DNA of 9,078 bases from Bacillota bacterium (GCA_023406225.1 JAEXWS010000020.1:1-9078); one strand, 5' to 3'; positions 1-5,934 are shown, counted from the stretch's first letter. A program made the numbers and translations. Notes: a model not told the origin generated them from the letters alone.

Positions 1-1
1 G

Positions 2-775
2 CTTTTGAACGTGCTGCACATCATCGCGCTGTACCAGCGCCTCCAGGACGACCCGGACTGCATCGCCCAGCCCCACACGTTCCTCTTCGGGGCCAAGGCC
101 GCGCCGGGATATGCGGTGGCCAAGCGGATCATCCGCCTCATCAACTCCCTGGCGGATCAGATCGCCCACGACCCCGTGTGCCGGGACAAACTGCAGGTGG
201 TGTTTCTGGAGAACTACCGGGTCTCCATGGCGGAAAAGCTGATGCCCGCCAGCGAGGTCTCCCAGCAAATATCCACCGCCGGAAAAGAGGCTAGCGGCAC
301 CGGCAACATGAAGTTCATGATGAACGGCGCGCTGACCGTGGGCACCCTGGACGGGGCCAACGTGGAGATGCACGACGTTTTGGGGGACGAGAACATGTTC
401 CTCTTTGGCCTGCACTCGGACGAGGTGGCCCGGCTCAAGCGGGAGGGCTACGTGCCCCAGCGGCTCTACAGCCGGAACGAGACGCTCCGCCGCTGCCTGG
501 ACGCTCTGCGCGCCGGGTTCCGGGACGGGGTGGCCTATGACGATCTCTACCAGCGGCTGCTTTTCGGCGCCGGCGGCAGCGCCGCGGACGAATACCTGCT
601 GCTGGCGGACTTCGAGGCGTACTGCCTGGCGGAAAAGCGCATGGTGCAGACCTATGCCGACCCCCAGGCCTGGAACCGCATGAGCCTGCACAACATCGCC
701 CGCAGCGGCATCTTCGCCGCGGACCGGGCCGTGGCGGAATACGCGGACAACGTCTGGCACGTGCCCCACAAATAA
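2..775 (+). CDS. glgP: Glycogen/maltodextrin phosphorylase, C-terminal part (5' end outside window)
   Basis: Glycogen phosphorylases (GT35 family) release glucose 1-phosphate from alpha-1,4-glucan ends using phosphate and pyridoxal phosphate (PLP), in the cytoplasm. The open frame runs from the window edge, so about 257 C-terminal residues of a protein usually 750-850 long are visible. It begins with LLNVLHIIALYQR, a conserved stretch of the PLP domain. The PLP-lysine motif EASGTGNMKFMMNGA follows, its lysine encoded at 311-313, then the conserved TLDGANVEM and FLFG. The C-terminal helices end in a normal WNRMSLHNIARSG segment and a TAA stop. No frameshift or missing catalytic residue is visible. 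Sequence alone does not separate glycogen (glgP) from maltodextrin (malP) specificity. A strong terminator directly follows, so the gene ends its transcription unit. Confidence 0.95.
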   Translation, partial: LLNVLHIIALYQRLQDDPDCIAQPHTFLFGAKAAPGYAVAKRIIRLINSLADQIAHDPVCRDKLQVVFLENYRVSMAEKLMPASEVSQQISTAGKEASGTGNMKFMMNGALTVGTLDGANVEMHDVLGDENMFLFGLHSDEVARLKREGYVPQRLYSRNETLRRCLDALRAGFRDGVAYDDLYQRLLFGAGGSAADEYLLLADFEAYCLAEKRMVQTYADPQAWNRMSLHNIARSGIFAADRAVAEYADNVWHVPHK

Positions 776-780
776 TGCGC

Positions 781-817
781 TGAAAAAGTTCCCGGCCCAT
801 GGGCCGGGAACTTTTTA
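781..817 (+). terminator. Intrinsic terminator after the phosphorylase gene
   Basis: A perfect 34-bp palindrome at 783-816 has the half AAAAAGTTCCCGGCCCA. Its GC-rich core is flanked by five A on the left and five T on the right, so it can work on either strand. It starts 7 bp after the phosphorylase TAA stop. Confidence 0.93.
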
Positions 818-1001
818 GCCTGTCGAAAAAGCCTCGCAGAGTTCGCGCCCGGAGGCGCGACGGGCCGCAGCCTGCTCGAAGCCTTCCTGTTAAAAAAGTT
901 TTCGCCCCGGTGAGATTTTTCCGCCCCCTGATGGATATTCCCCATGAAAGGCCTTTCGGGGCGGCGCCGCCGCCCATCCCTGAAAAACGAGGTGAGACAA
1001 G
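818..1001. other. GC-rich spacer upstream of the sigma factor; no gene seen
   Basis: No credible gene lies here. The short open frames across it have no ribosome binding site and an arginine-rich, compositionally odd translation. A perfect 7-bp hairpin (TCGCGCC, loop CGGA, GGCGCGA) sits at 843-860. I found no sigma-A promoter near consensus, so the promoter of the sigma-factor operon may be an ECF-type site read by its own product, which I cannot identify from one copy. The ribosome binding site GAGGTGA lies at 989-995. Confidence 0.5.
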
Positions 1002-1478
1002 TTGACGGACGCGGCATTTGAACAGGCGGTGGAACGGTATGGCGACATGGTGTTCCGTCTGGCGTTCAGCTATTTGAAAAACCGCGCCGACGCGGAGGAC
1101 GTGATGCAGGAGACGCTGCTGAAGCTCTATACGGACCCAAAGACCTTTGATTCCCCGGACCATGAACGGTTTTGGGTGGTGCGGGTGGCCGTGAATGAGA
1201 GCAAGCGGCTCCTGCGCAGCCCCTGGCGGCGGACGGGTCCCATGGAGGAGCTGGCGGAGGCCGCCGTATTCGATACCCCGGCCCAGAGCGAGCTGTTTCA
1301 AACGGTGATGGCCCTGCCTCCCAAATACCGGGCGGCCATTTATCTCCACTATTACGAGGGCTATTCCGTCCGGGAGATCGCCGCCGCCATGGGGGCGAAC
1401 CCCTCCACTGTCCAGACTTGGCTCATGCGGGCCAGAGGACGATTACAGATCATTTTAAAGGAGGCCGAAAGCGGATGA
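1002..1478 (+). CDS. ECF-type RNA polymerase sigma factor (sigma-70 family)
   Basis: A 158-residue alternative sigma factor that would direct RNA polymerase to a small regulon. Region 2 covers about residues 8-75 and includes YGDMVFRLAFSYL and DAEDVMQET (30-38), typical of the core-binding and -10 recognition segment. Region 4 covers about 101-152 with the helix-turn-helix YSVREIAAAMGANPSTVQTW (121-140) for -35 recognition. No region 3 lies between them, which defines the small ECF-like class. The start is TTG at 1002, supported by GAGGTGA six bases upstream; no better ATG fits before region 2. The stop overlaps the next start as ATGA, so the two genes are translationally coupled. The neighbour is probably its anti-sigma factor. 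I cannot assign an ECF subgroup or a signal. Confidence 0.92.
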   Translation: MTDAAFEQAVERYGDMVFRLAFSYLKNRADAEDVMQETLLKLYTDPKTFDSPDHERFWVVRVAVNESKRLLRSPWRRTGPMEELAEAAVFDTPAQSELFQTVMALPPKYRAAIYLHYYEGYSVREIAAAMGANPSTVQTWLMRARGRLQIILKEAESG

Positions 1479-2089
1479 TCGACGAGAGAGTGTACTGCGA
1501 GGCGTTTTCCAGACTGCGCGCCTCCGACGAAGCCAAACAGGAGGTGCTGCATCAAATGGAGATCCGGAAAAACGAAAAGAAAGTCCGCCCCTTGCGGGCA
1601 ATGGGCATGGTGGCGGCCATCGTGGCGGCGCTGTGCGTAACAGCGGGCGCGGTGAACGCCGCCACAGGCGGGGAGCTGTTCCGCAGCTTCACCGTCACGA
1701 TGAAAGGCGGGCAGATGGAGCTGGAGGACGAGGACGGCAACATCGTGGGCGCGTTTCTGGCGGGCGGAGAGGTGGAGCGGGTGGACGGCCGCCTGATCCT
1801 CAAGGCCTTCGGCCGGGAAGAGGACATCACCGACGCCCTGGAGCGGGACGGTTTCTACCGCATGGAGGATGAGCTGAACGGCCTTCCTGCCGCGGTGGAG
1901 GTCCGGGGAGACGCCGAGGAGTGGTCGGTGACATCCACAGTGGACGGACAAAGCGTGACCTACAGCCTCACCGCCGGCGAAAACGGTCCGGCCGCCCAGG
2001 GAGACCTGGGGGAGGATGGCTCTCCCGCGGTGTCCTCGGAGAAAAGCGCCTCCGTTGAGACGCGCACGGAGATCACGATCGACAAATAA
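1475..2089 (+). CDS. Single-pass membrane protein, probable anti-sigma factor of the upstream ECF sigma
   Basis: A 204-residue protein starting at ATG 1475, ten bases after the ribosome binding site AAAGGAGG (1457-1464) and overlapping the sigma-factor stop by 4 bp. Residues 1-40 are a short charged cytoplasmic segment (MIDERVYCEAFSRLRASDEA...). A transmembrane helix lies at about 43-63 (MGMVAAIVAALCVTAGAVNA). The remaining 140 residues would lie outside the cell. They are acidic and beta-rich in appearance and end in a low-complexity Ser/Glu tail. Sigma genes of this class are often followed by a membrane anti-sigma that holds the sigma factor until a signal arrives; the arrangement here fits that, but no zinc-binding anti-sigma motif (HxxxCxxC) is present. 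The role is inferred from position and topology. The outer domain is not one I recognise. Confidence 0.8.
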   Translation: MIDERVYCEAFSRLRASDEAKQEVLHQMEIRKNEKKVRPLRAMGMVAAIVAALCVTAGAVNAATGGELFRSFTVTMKGGQMELEDEDGNIVGAFLAGGEVERVDGRLILKAFGREEDITDALERDGFYRMEDELNGLPAAVEVRGDAEEWSVTSTVDGQSVTYSLTAGENGPAAQGDLGEDGSPAVSSEKSASVETRTEITIDK

Positions 2090-2097
2090 CAAAAGAA

Positions 2098-2143
2098 GCT
2101 GAAAAAGCGCGGGCAGGAAGGGTCCTGTCCGCGTTTTTTCAGC
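2098..2143. terminator. Bidirectional terminator between convergent genes
   Basis: A long hairpin whose arms GCTGAAAAAGCGCGGGCAGG and CCTGTCCGCGTTTTTTCAGC pair throughout with only G-U wobbles. It has T6 on the plus strand and T5 on the minus strand. It lies 8 bp after the anti-sigma stop and overlaps the last three bases of the XRE gene, serving both. Confidence 0.9.
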
Positions 2144-2354
2144 GTTCCTTGGTCATCCCCAGCAGATAGTCCGTGCTGACGCCGTAATACTTGCTCAATG
2201 TGATCAGGTGATGGATGGGCAGTTCGTTGGCGCCTCGTTCATACCTGGCGTACATCGTTTGGGAAGTCCCCAGAACTTCAGCAATTTGCGTCTGGGTTTT
2301 GTCAGCGTCTTCCCGCAAGTCCCGCAGAATGCGGACATACTCCATTCCGTTCAC
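2139..2354 (-). CDS. Small XRE-family (Cro/CI-like) helix-turn-helix regulator
   Basis: A 71-residue protein made almost entirely of one HTH_3 DNA-binding domain: VRILRDLREDADKTQTQIAE, the recognition-helix region VLGTSQTMYARYERGANELP, and the typical end LSKYYGVSTDYLLGMT. Such proteins repress or activate nearby genes, often their own. There is no ligand or dimerisation domain beyond the HTH. The start is ambiguous: GTG at 2354 has GGAGG seven bases upstream (2362-2366), while ATG at 2345 has GAGGA nine bases upstream (2355-2359); the latter would give 68 residues. The gene is convergent with the sigma operon and divergent from the SdpI-like gene, across an AT-rich spacer that could hold its target. 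Confidence 0.9.
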   Translation of the reverse strand: MNGMEYVRILRDLREDADKTQTQIAEVLGTSQTMYARYERGANELPIHHLITLSKYYGVSTDYLLGMTKER

Positions 2355-2370
2355 TCCTCAACCTCCGTAA

Positions 2371-2545
2371 ACTCCTTTAGAATCGGTTTAGCAGAAACAA
2401 TTTAGCATAAAATAATACACGTCTTAAAAGAGAAATAAACAATTTTACTATATTAATTCGTAAAAACGCGGGGAAAAATCCTGTTTTTTGCAAAAATCGG
2501 CAACTTTGGATGATTTTGGTAATTGGCAAACTGACGAAAAAGACC
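2371..2545. promoter_or_regulatory. AT-rich intergenic island with possible minus-strand promoter of the XRE gene
   Basis: This spacer is far richer in A+T than anything else in the window. On the minus strand, TATTAT at 2412-2417 could be a -10 box for the XRE gene; its best -35 (TTGTTT at 2437-2442, 19-bp spacing) is weak. Two exact TTTAGCA copies (2387-2393 and 2401-2407) and a third partial TTTAG (2376-2380) lie between that -10 and the start codon, where an autoregulatory operator would be expected. The binding role is a guess. Confidence 0.35.
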
Positions 2546-2549
2546 GCGC

Positions 2550-2578
2550 TTTACAAGCGGGGGAATTCCGGGTATAAT
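2550..2578 (+). promoter_or_regulatory. Sigma-A promoter of the SdpI-like gene and helicase
   Basis: The -35 TTTACA (2550-2555) and perfect -10 TATAAT (2573-2578) are separated by 17 bp. Transcription would start at about 2585 and give a leader of roughly 60 nt before the SdpI-like gene. Confidence 0.88.
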
Positions 2579-2594
2579 CATAAAAATGGAGTAT

Positions 2595-2617
2595 CATGGG
2601 ATTGTTTTGATCCCGTG
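2595..2617 (+). promoter_or_regulatory. Leader hairpin upstream of the SdpI-like gene
   Basis: CATGGGAT and ATCCCGTG pair over 8 bp (one T-G wobble) around the loop TGTTTTG, starting about 10 nt into the predicted transcript and followed by GGCTTTTAT and the ribosome binding site AAGGAGG (2626-2632). It may protect the 5' end or act as a weak attenuator. The U tract is too short for a confident terminator call. Confidence 0.45.
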
Positions 2618-2645
2618 GCTTTTATAAGGAGGAACCCCTGCGGAG

Positions 2646-3365
2646 ATGAGCAATCGAAAAAAGAACGCGTACAAGTCCCGGGAGCTGGAGATCGAGAGCG
2701 CGAAGCTGCTGGGCAAGCATGTGTCCCGGGAGAAGGAGCGGGTGCTGCTGGTCGTGACGCTGGCCGCCTGCGCCCTGCCCATGGTTTTGGGACTCCGGCT
2801 GTGGAACGGGATCCCGGCCCTGGTCCCCAGCGGCCTGATCGGCAGCGACGGGAAGGACGACTCCATCCCCCGCTGGATGGTGGCCTTCGGTCTGCCGGCG
2901 TTGATGTGCCTGCTGGAGATCATCGCCCACTTCATGCTGCACATGAATCAAAAGCGCATGACGCTCCCGCCGCTGCCCAACCGGCTGGTGGGGCGCTGGG
3001 GCTTTCCGGTCATCTCCGTGCTGTTTTGCAGCGGGATGATCCTGGAATCCACGGGCGCGGCGCTGTCTTTGCCGTTCCTCACGCCCTGCATCCTGGGCCT
3101 TGTGCTGATGATGCTGGGCGCCCACGCGTGGGACTGTCCCCGGGACGCCAAGATCGCCCTGCACTTCTCCTTCCTGGAGCAGAACGAGCGCCTTTGGAGG
3201 GATGTCCACCGCTTTGCGGCCTGGGTGTGGATGATCGTGGGTCTGGTCGTGGTGGCGGGCGTGATGCTGACGGCGGACTCCACGCTGATGACCGGCGTGC
3301 TGATCCTGGCGGCGGTGCTGGCCCCCATGGCGTACGGAAAGAGCAAGGCGGGCAGGCTGAACTAA
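2646..3365 (+). CDS. SdpI-like multi-pass membrane protein (DUF1648/SdpI family, divergent)
   Basis: A 239-residue integral membrane protein with a lysine- and arginine-rich cytoplasmic N-terminus and about six hydrophobic helices, near residues 33-52, 76-97, 118-135, 141-160, 190-208 and 212-229. The stretch LWNGIPALVPSGLIGSDGKDD resembles a degenerate DUF1648 segment (usually IPxHF...G.PD). EQNERLWRDVHRFAAWVWMI resembles the SdpI segment in which W..xHR.aG precedes a helix. SdpI of Bacillus is an immunity protein against the SdpC toxin; most relatives have no known role, and no toxin gene is seen here. Start at ATG 2646, with AAGGAGG 13 bases upstream, a rather long spacing. The helicase gene begins 22 bp after its stop, so the two are likely cotranscribed. 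The family call is moderate. Confidence 0.72.
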   Translation: MSNRKKNAYKSRELEIESAKLLGKHVSREKERVLLVVTLAACALPMVLGLRLWNGIPALVPSGLIGSDGKDDSIPRWMVAFGLPALMCLLEIIAHFMLHMNQKRMTLPPLPNRLVGRWGFPVISVLFCSGMILESTGAALSLPFLTPCILGLVLMMLGAHAWDCPRDAKIALHFSFLEQNERLWRDVHRFAAWVWMIVGLVVVAGVMLTADSTLMTGVLILAAVLAPMAYGKSKAGRLN

Positions 3366-3387
3366 CGAAAAAAGAGGAAGAGAGACT

Positions 3388-4545
3388 ATGGAATATACGC
3401 AAGGCGTCCGGTTCGACTCCCTGGAGCTGTCACCGGAGATCATGCGCGCCATTGAAAAGCGCGGAATCGAGTGGACCACTCCGGTCCAGGCGGGCTGTAT
3501 CCCGCCCATGATGGACTGGAGGGACGTGATCGCCAAGGCCCCCACGGGCACCGGCAAGACCTTTGCCTACGGCATCCCCATCGTGGAGCACGTGGACCCG
3601 GAGGACGAGAGCGTTCAGGCGGTGATCCTGGCCCCCACCCGGGAGCTGGCCATCCAGATCACCGGAGAGCTGCGGGACATCGCGGCGTTCAAGCCCGGGG
3701 TGCGGAATGTGTGCCTGTACGGCGGACAGCCCATCAACAAGCAGATCGACATGCTCAAGAAAAAGCCCCAGGTGGTGGTGGCGACCCCCGGCCGCCTGGC
3801 GGACCATATGAAGCGGCGGACCGTCCGGGTGGACACGGCCAGGACCGTGGTGCTGGACGAGGCGGACCGGATGCTGGATATGGGCTTCATCCACGACGTG
3901 ACCCGGCTTCTGGACAAGATGGACAAGCGAAAAAACCTGGGCCTTTTCTCCGCCACCATCTCCCGGGAGGTCATGGACATCGCCTGGGTGTATCAGCGGG
4001 ACGCGGAGGAGGTCACCGTCCGGGAGGACGAGCAGAACAAGCCGGATATCAAGCAGTTCCGCATGGACGTGTCCTATAACGGCAAGGCGGAAGCCATCGC
4101 CAAGATCCTGCGGGAGACGGGCTTTGAGCGGGCCATGGCCTTTTGCAACACCAAGGGGGCCACGGAGCGCATCACCAAGTTCCTCCAGATGGAGGGCATC
4201 GACGCGGAGTGCATCCACGGCGATATCCCCCAGAAGCGGCGGGAGCAGGTCATGAACCAGTTCAAGGAAGGAAAGCTGCGGGTGTTCGTGTCTACGGACG
4301 TGGCGGCCCGGGGCATCGATGTGGACGACGTGGATATCGTGTTCAACTGCGACGTGCCTGACGAAAACCAGGATTACGTCCACCGGGTGGGCCGTACCGG
4401 CCGGGCGAAGCGCCAGGGCGTGGCGGTGAGCTTTATCGCGGACTATCCCTCCAAGATGCGCATCGACGACATTGCGAAAAATACCCGGAACGTCATCACG
4501 CCGGTAAGGTTCGGCGAGGACGGCAAGCTGGAAATGATCGAATAA
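3388..4545 (+). CDS. DEAD-box ATP-dependent RNA helicase, minimal two-domain form
   Basis: A 385-residue helicase that would unwind RNA duplexes or remodel RNPs using ATP. All core motifs are present: Q motif around residues 9-34 (F at 9, Q at 34), motif I APTGTGKT (51-58), Ia PTRELA (83-88), Ib TPGR (133-136), II DEAD (157-160), III SAT (188-190), IV around AMAFCNTK (249-256), V STDVAARGID (302-311) and VI HRVGRTGR (332-339). It ends about 45 residues after motif VI, with no C-terminal RNA-binding extension of the kind that gives CshA or DbpA their rRNA targets, so substrate specificity cannot be read. Start at ATG 3388, with GAGG ten bases upstream. It is probably the second gene of an operon with the SdpI-like gene and is closed by a terminator. 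Confidence 0.95.
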   Translation: MEYTQGVRFDSLELSPEIMRAIEKRGIEWTTPVQAGCIPPMMDWRDVIAKAPTGTGKTFAYGIPIVEHVDPEDESVQAVILAPTRELAIQITGELRDIAAFKPGVRNVCLYGGQPINKQIDMLKKKPQVVVATPGRLADHMKRRTVRVDTARTVVLDEADRMLDMGFIHDVTRLLDKMDKRKNLGLFSATISREVMDIAWVYQRDAEEVTVREDEQNKPDIKQFRMDVSYNGKAEAIAKILRETGFERAMAFCNTKGATERITKFLQMEGIDAECIHGDIPQKRREQVMNQFKEGKLRVFVSTDVAARGIDVDDVDIVFNCDVPDENQDYVHRVGRTGRAKRQGVAVSFIADYPSKMRIDDIAKNTRNVITPVRFGEDGKLEMIE

Positions 4546-4547
4546 AG

Positions 4548-4582
4548 AAAAAGACCGGCCCCTGGAGGGCTGGTCTTTTTTA
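4548..4582 (+). terminator. Intrinsic terminator after the helicase gene
   Basis: AAAAAGACCGGCCC pairs with GGGCTGGTCTTTTT (one G-U) around the loop CTGGA, followed by a T run. It starts 3 bp after the helicase stop. Confidence 0.93.
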
Positions 4583-4589
4583 TATATTC

Positions 4590-4960
4590 GCGCCCCGCAG
4601 GGGGAGTGCTGCCCGCACGGGGGTCCTTCTTTTTCCCGGCCGAAAAAGAAGGACGAAGAAAAAGGCCTGCCCCGGGCCGAAAAAGCCGTGGGACTTTTTC
4701 GGACTTTCCGGGGGCGGGGGATGAGTGCCCGTGTTTACCGACTGTTTTGCGGGATTCCAAGAGCCGTTTTGCCACAGAACCACAGAAACGGGGTGTGTCC
4801 GGAACCACCCTCCCGGCGCAAAAGCCGTCAAACGCGGCGAAAAGCCGAAACATTCACCGCGTTCCGGCGCGAGCCGGATAGAGGCCGCATGGTCACCGCA
4901 CAAAGTCTCTCAGCGGGCACGTGACCCCCAAAATGACCCGGAGAGGTCATTTTGGGACTG
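4590..4960. repeat. Gene-free block with three separate perfect hairpins
   Basis: No credible coding sequence: all open frames lack a convincing ribosome binding site and translate to low-complexity Arg/Pro/Gly-rich sequence. Three perfect inverted repeats are seen. Arms GTCCTTCTTTTTC and GAAAAAGAAGGAC enclose CCGGCC at 4623-4654. Arms CCGAAAAAG and CTTTTTCGG enclose eight bases at 4677-4702. Arms CCCAAAATGACC and GGTCATTTTGGG enclose CGGAGA at 4927-4956. The 220 bp between the last two hold nothing I recognise. Such hairpins look like dispersed intergenic repeats, but only single copies are visible here. Confidence 0.6.
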
Positions 4961-4979
4961 CCCCTAAGCGCCTTTCTTT

Positions 4980-5245
4980 TGGACCGTGCACGGCCCGTTT
5001 TCTTTGGGCAAGACCCAAAGAAAATGGGGGGTGCGGATGCCTGCTTCCATCGAAGCAAACGAATAGAAAAGCATAAACCCCGCCCTGGGGCGGAGCGCAG
5101 TTTCTATATAAACGGGGCCCCCGCGCGGCCTGCCGCGTGGGGAGAGGAGAAAGGAACGGAGCGGCGGGAGCCCTGCCCGTAGGGCGGGGCGAGCGGAGCG
5201 CAGTTTCTTTCGACGACATGGGGGGTGCATCCCCTGGTCAGGGGA
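4980..5245. repeat. Tandem-hairpin intergenic element with internal direct repeats
   Basis: No gene is seen. Stem-loops follow one another closely: palindrome CCGTGCACGG (4984-4993); TTTTCTTTGGG/CCCAAAGAAAA with loop CAAGA (4998-5024); TGCTTC/GAAGCA with loop CATC (5042-5057); CCGCCC/GGGCGG (5080-5093); CCCGCGCGGC/GCCGCGTGGG (5120-5141, one wobble); GCCCTGCCC/GGGCGGGGC (5170-5190, one wobble); TCCCCTG/CAGGGGA (5230-5245). Two direct repeats are exact: CGGAGCGCAGTTTCT at 5091-5105 and 5194-5208, and ATGGGGGGTGC at 5024-5034 and 5218-5228. This suggests a composite of repeated modules. Its function is unknown; it could be dispersed repeat DNA or a structured RNA. Confidence 0.6.
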
Positions 5246-5247
5246 CT

Positions 5248-5275
5248 AAAAAAGGGACCGCCGGTGGGCGGTCCC
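5248..5275 (-). terminator. Intrinsic terminator of the minus-strand interrupted gene
   Basis: Read on the minus strand, GGGACCGCC, loop CACC and GGCGGTCCC are followed at once by six T. It lies 13 bp beyond the TGA at 5289-5291, a classic arrangement. Confidence 0.9.
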
Positions 5276-5288
5276 TCTTCGCACACGT

Positions 5289-5795
5289 TCATTCAACGAT
5301 TTTCCAAGCCGCCTGCCAAAGCGCCTCCGCATCCCCATCCAACCCATAGCAGTTGTTTAAAACACAGAGATACCCCTCCCGGCTCAGGGCGAACCAGTCG
5401 TCCTTGTCATGGGGCTGGAAGGAGAAAACAAGGTGCTCCGTTCTCTCATAGGCGTCCACGTCCAGGCCTGTCCGCTTCACCTGGACCCCGTCCAGCAGGG
5501 CGATCAACGCCGTTCACTGCTCCGCCGTCAAGGACCGCTGGCCCTGCCCGTCCTGGACCAGGACCGTCTCCGCCGTCCGCAGGGCCGTGGGCGTCACGGA
5601 GGAGGCCCTGTGGCCGGACAGGCCCAGGATGAGGAACGCCCCGGCGGCCAGCAGAGCCACCACCAGCAGGCTCCTGGGCCGGTCGTTCTTCAAAAACCGT
5701 CTGGACATCTCCTGATTCGCGGCCTTCACCTCCGGGCTTTCCATGGCGACGCGCAGATCGTCCATCGTCTCCAGCGGTTTTTCCGCTCTCTCCAT
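5289..5795 (-). pseudogene. Small single-pass membrane protein interrupted by an in-frame TGA (unknown function)
   Basis: Two open frames (5795-5514 and 5507-5289) share one reading frame and are separated only by a TGA at 5516-5514; read through, they give 168 codons with the stop at codon 94. The start ATG at 5795 has GGGAGG eight bases upstream. Residues 1-41 are charged and cytoplasmic (MERAEKPLETMDDLRVAMES...). A transmembrane helix lies at about 42-60 (SLLVVALLAAGAFLILGLS), and the outer part resumes after the stop with a well-formed, non-random sequence (FSFQPHDKDDWFALSREGYL). The context LTAEQ-stop-TALIALLDGV suggests a one-base change, for example TGG (Trp) to TGA. The downstream piece has only a TTG and no ribosome binding site, so restart is unlikely. 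The promoter and terminator look intact, so the lesion is recent or a sequencing error. I do not recognise the family. Confidence 0.75.
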
Positions 5796-5827
5796 CCCCG
5801 TATCCTCCCGTTTCGCTTTTTAACGGC

Positions 5828-5858
5828 AGTATAGCACAGGACCGGGAGGATTTGTGAA
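5828..5858 (-). promoter_or_regulatory. Probable promoter of the interrupted minus-strand gene
   Basis: On the minus strand, TTCACA (5858-5853) and TATACT (5833-5828) are one mismatch each from consensus, with a slightly long 19-bp spacer. Transcription would start about 25 bp before the ribosome binding site-start codon region. Confidence 0.55.
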
Positions 5859-5866
5859 CAAATCCT
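5847..5866. promoter_or_regulatory. Perfect dyad, candidate operator between divergent genes
   Basis: AGGATTTGT-GA-ACAAATCCT is an exact 9-2-9 inverted repeat. It covers the predicted -35 box of the minus-strand promoter and lies about 40 bp upstream of the plus-strand -35. Its size and symmetry fit a dimeric repressor site. The cognate regulator is not identified. Confidence 0.5.
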
Positions 5867-5905
5867 AAATTCTGTAATTTTTTGTTACTTTTTTCTTCCT
5901 GCGCC

Positions 5906-5934
5906 TTTACAAGTCCGTCAAAATTCCTTATAAT
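5906..5934 (+). promoter_or_regulatory. Sigma-A promoter of the peptide-binding lipoprotein gene
   Basis: TTTACA (5906-5911) and perfect TATAAT (5929-5934) are separated by 17 bp, with a T-rich tract upstream (5876-5896). Predicted start at about 5941, giving a leader of about 70 nt. Confidence 0.88.

Noticed and set aside
799..1005. 68-residue open frame between the phosphorylase and the sigma factor
   Set aside because: It starts inside the terminator palindrome, has no ribosome binding site, and overlaps the sigma-factor ribosome binding site.
2510..3511. Long plus-strand frame overlapping the SdpI-like gene and helicase start
   Set aside because: Out of frame with the membrane protein, which has clear helices and family-like motifs; the alternative translation is Gly/Ala/Arg/Pro-rich without any domain and begins before the promoter.
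4580..5058. Minus-strand open frames of 76-136 residues across the hairpin-rich spacer
   Set aside because: No ribosome binding sites, Arg/Pro/Ser-rich low-complexity translations, and the frames run straight through perfect inverted repeats and the helicase terminator. They look like by-products of GC-rich DNA.
4952..5349. Plus-strand open frames in the tandem-hairpin block
   Set aside because: They cross several stem-loops and the minus-strand terminator, have no start signals, and the translations are repeats of Gly/Arg/Pro codons.
5486..5516. UGA with a following CTGGAC-GGG-GTCCAG hairpin on the minus strand, a possible selenocysteine site
   Set aside because: The stem is short, the protein shows no redox motif near the UGA, and the local sequence suggests a lost Trp or other sense codon. 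A homologue with Cys at this position would be needed to revive the idea.
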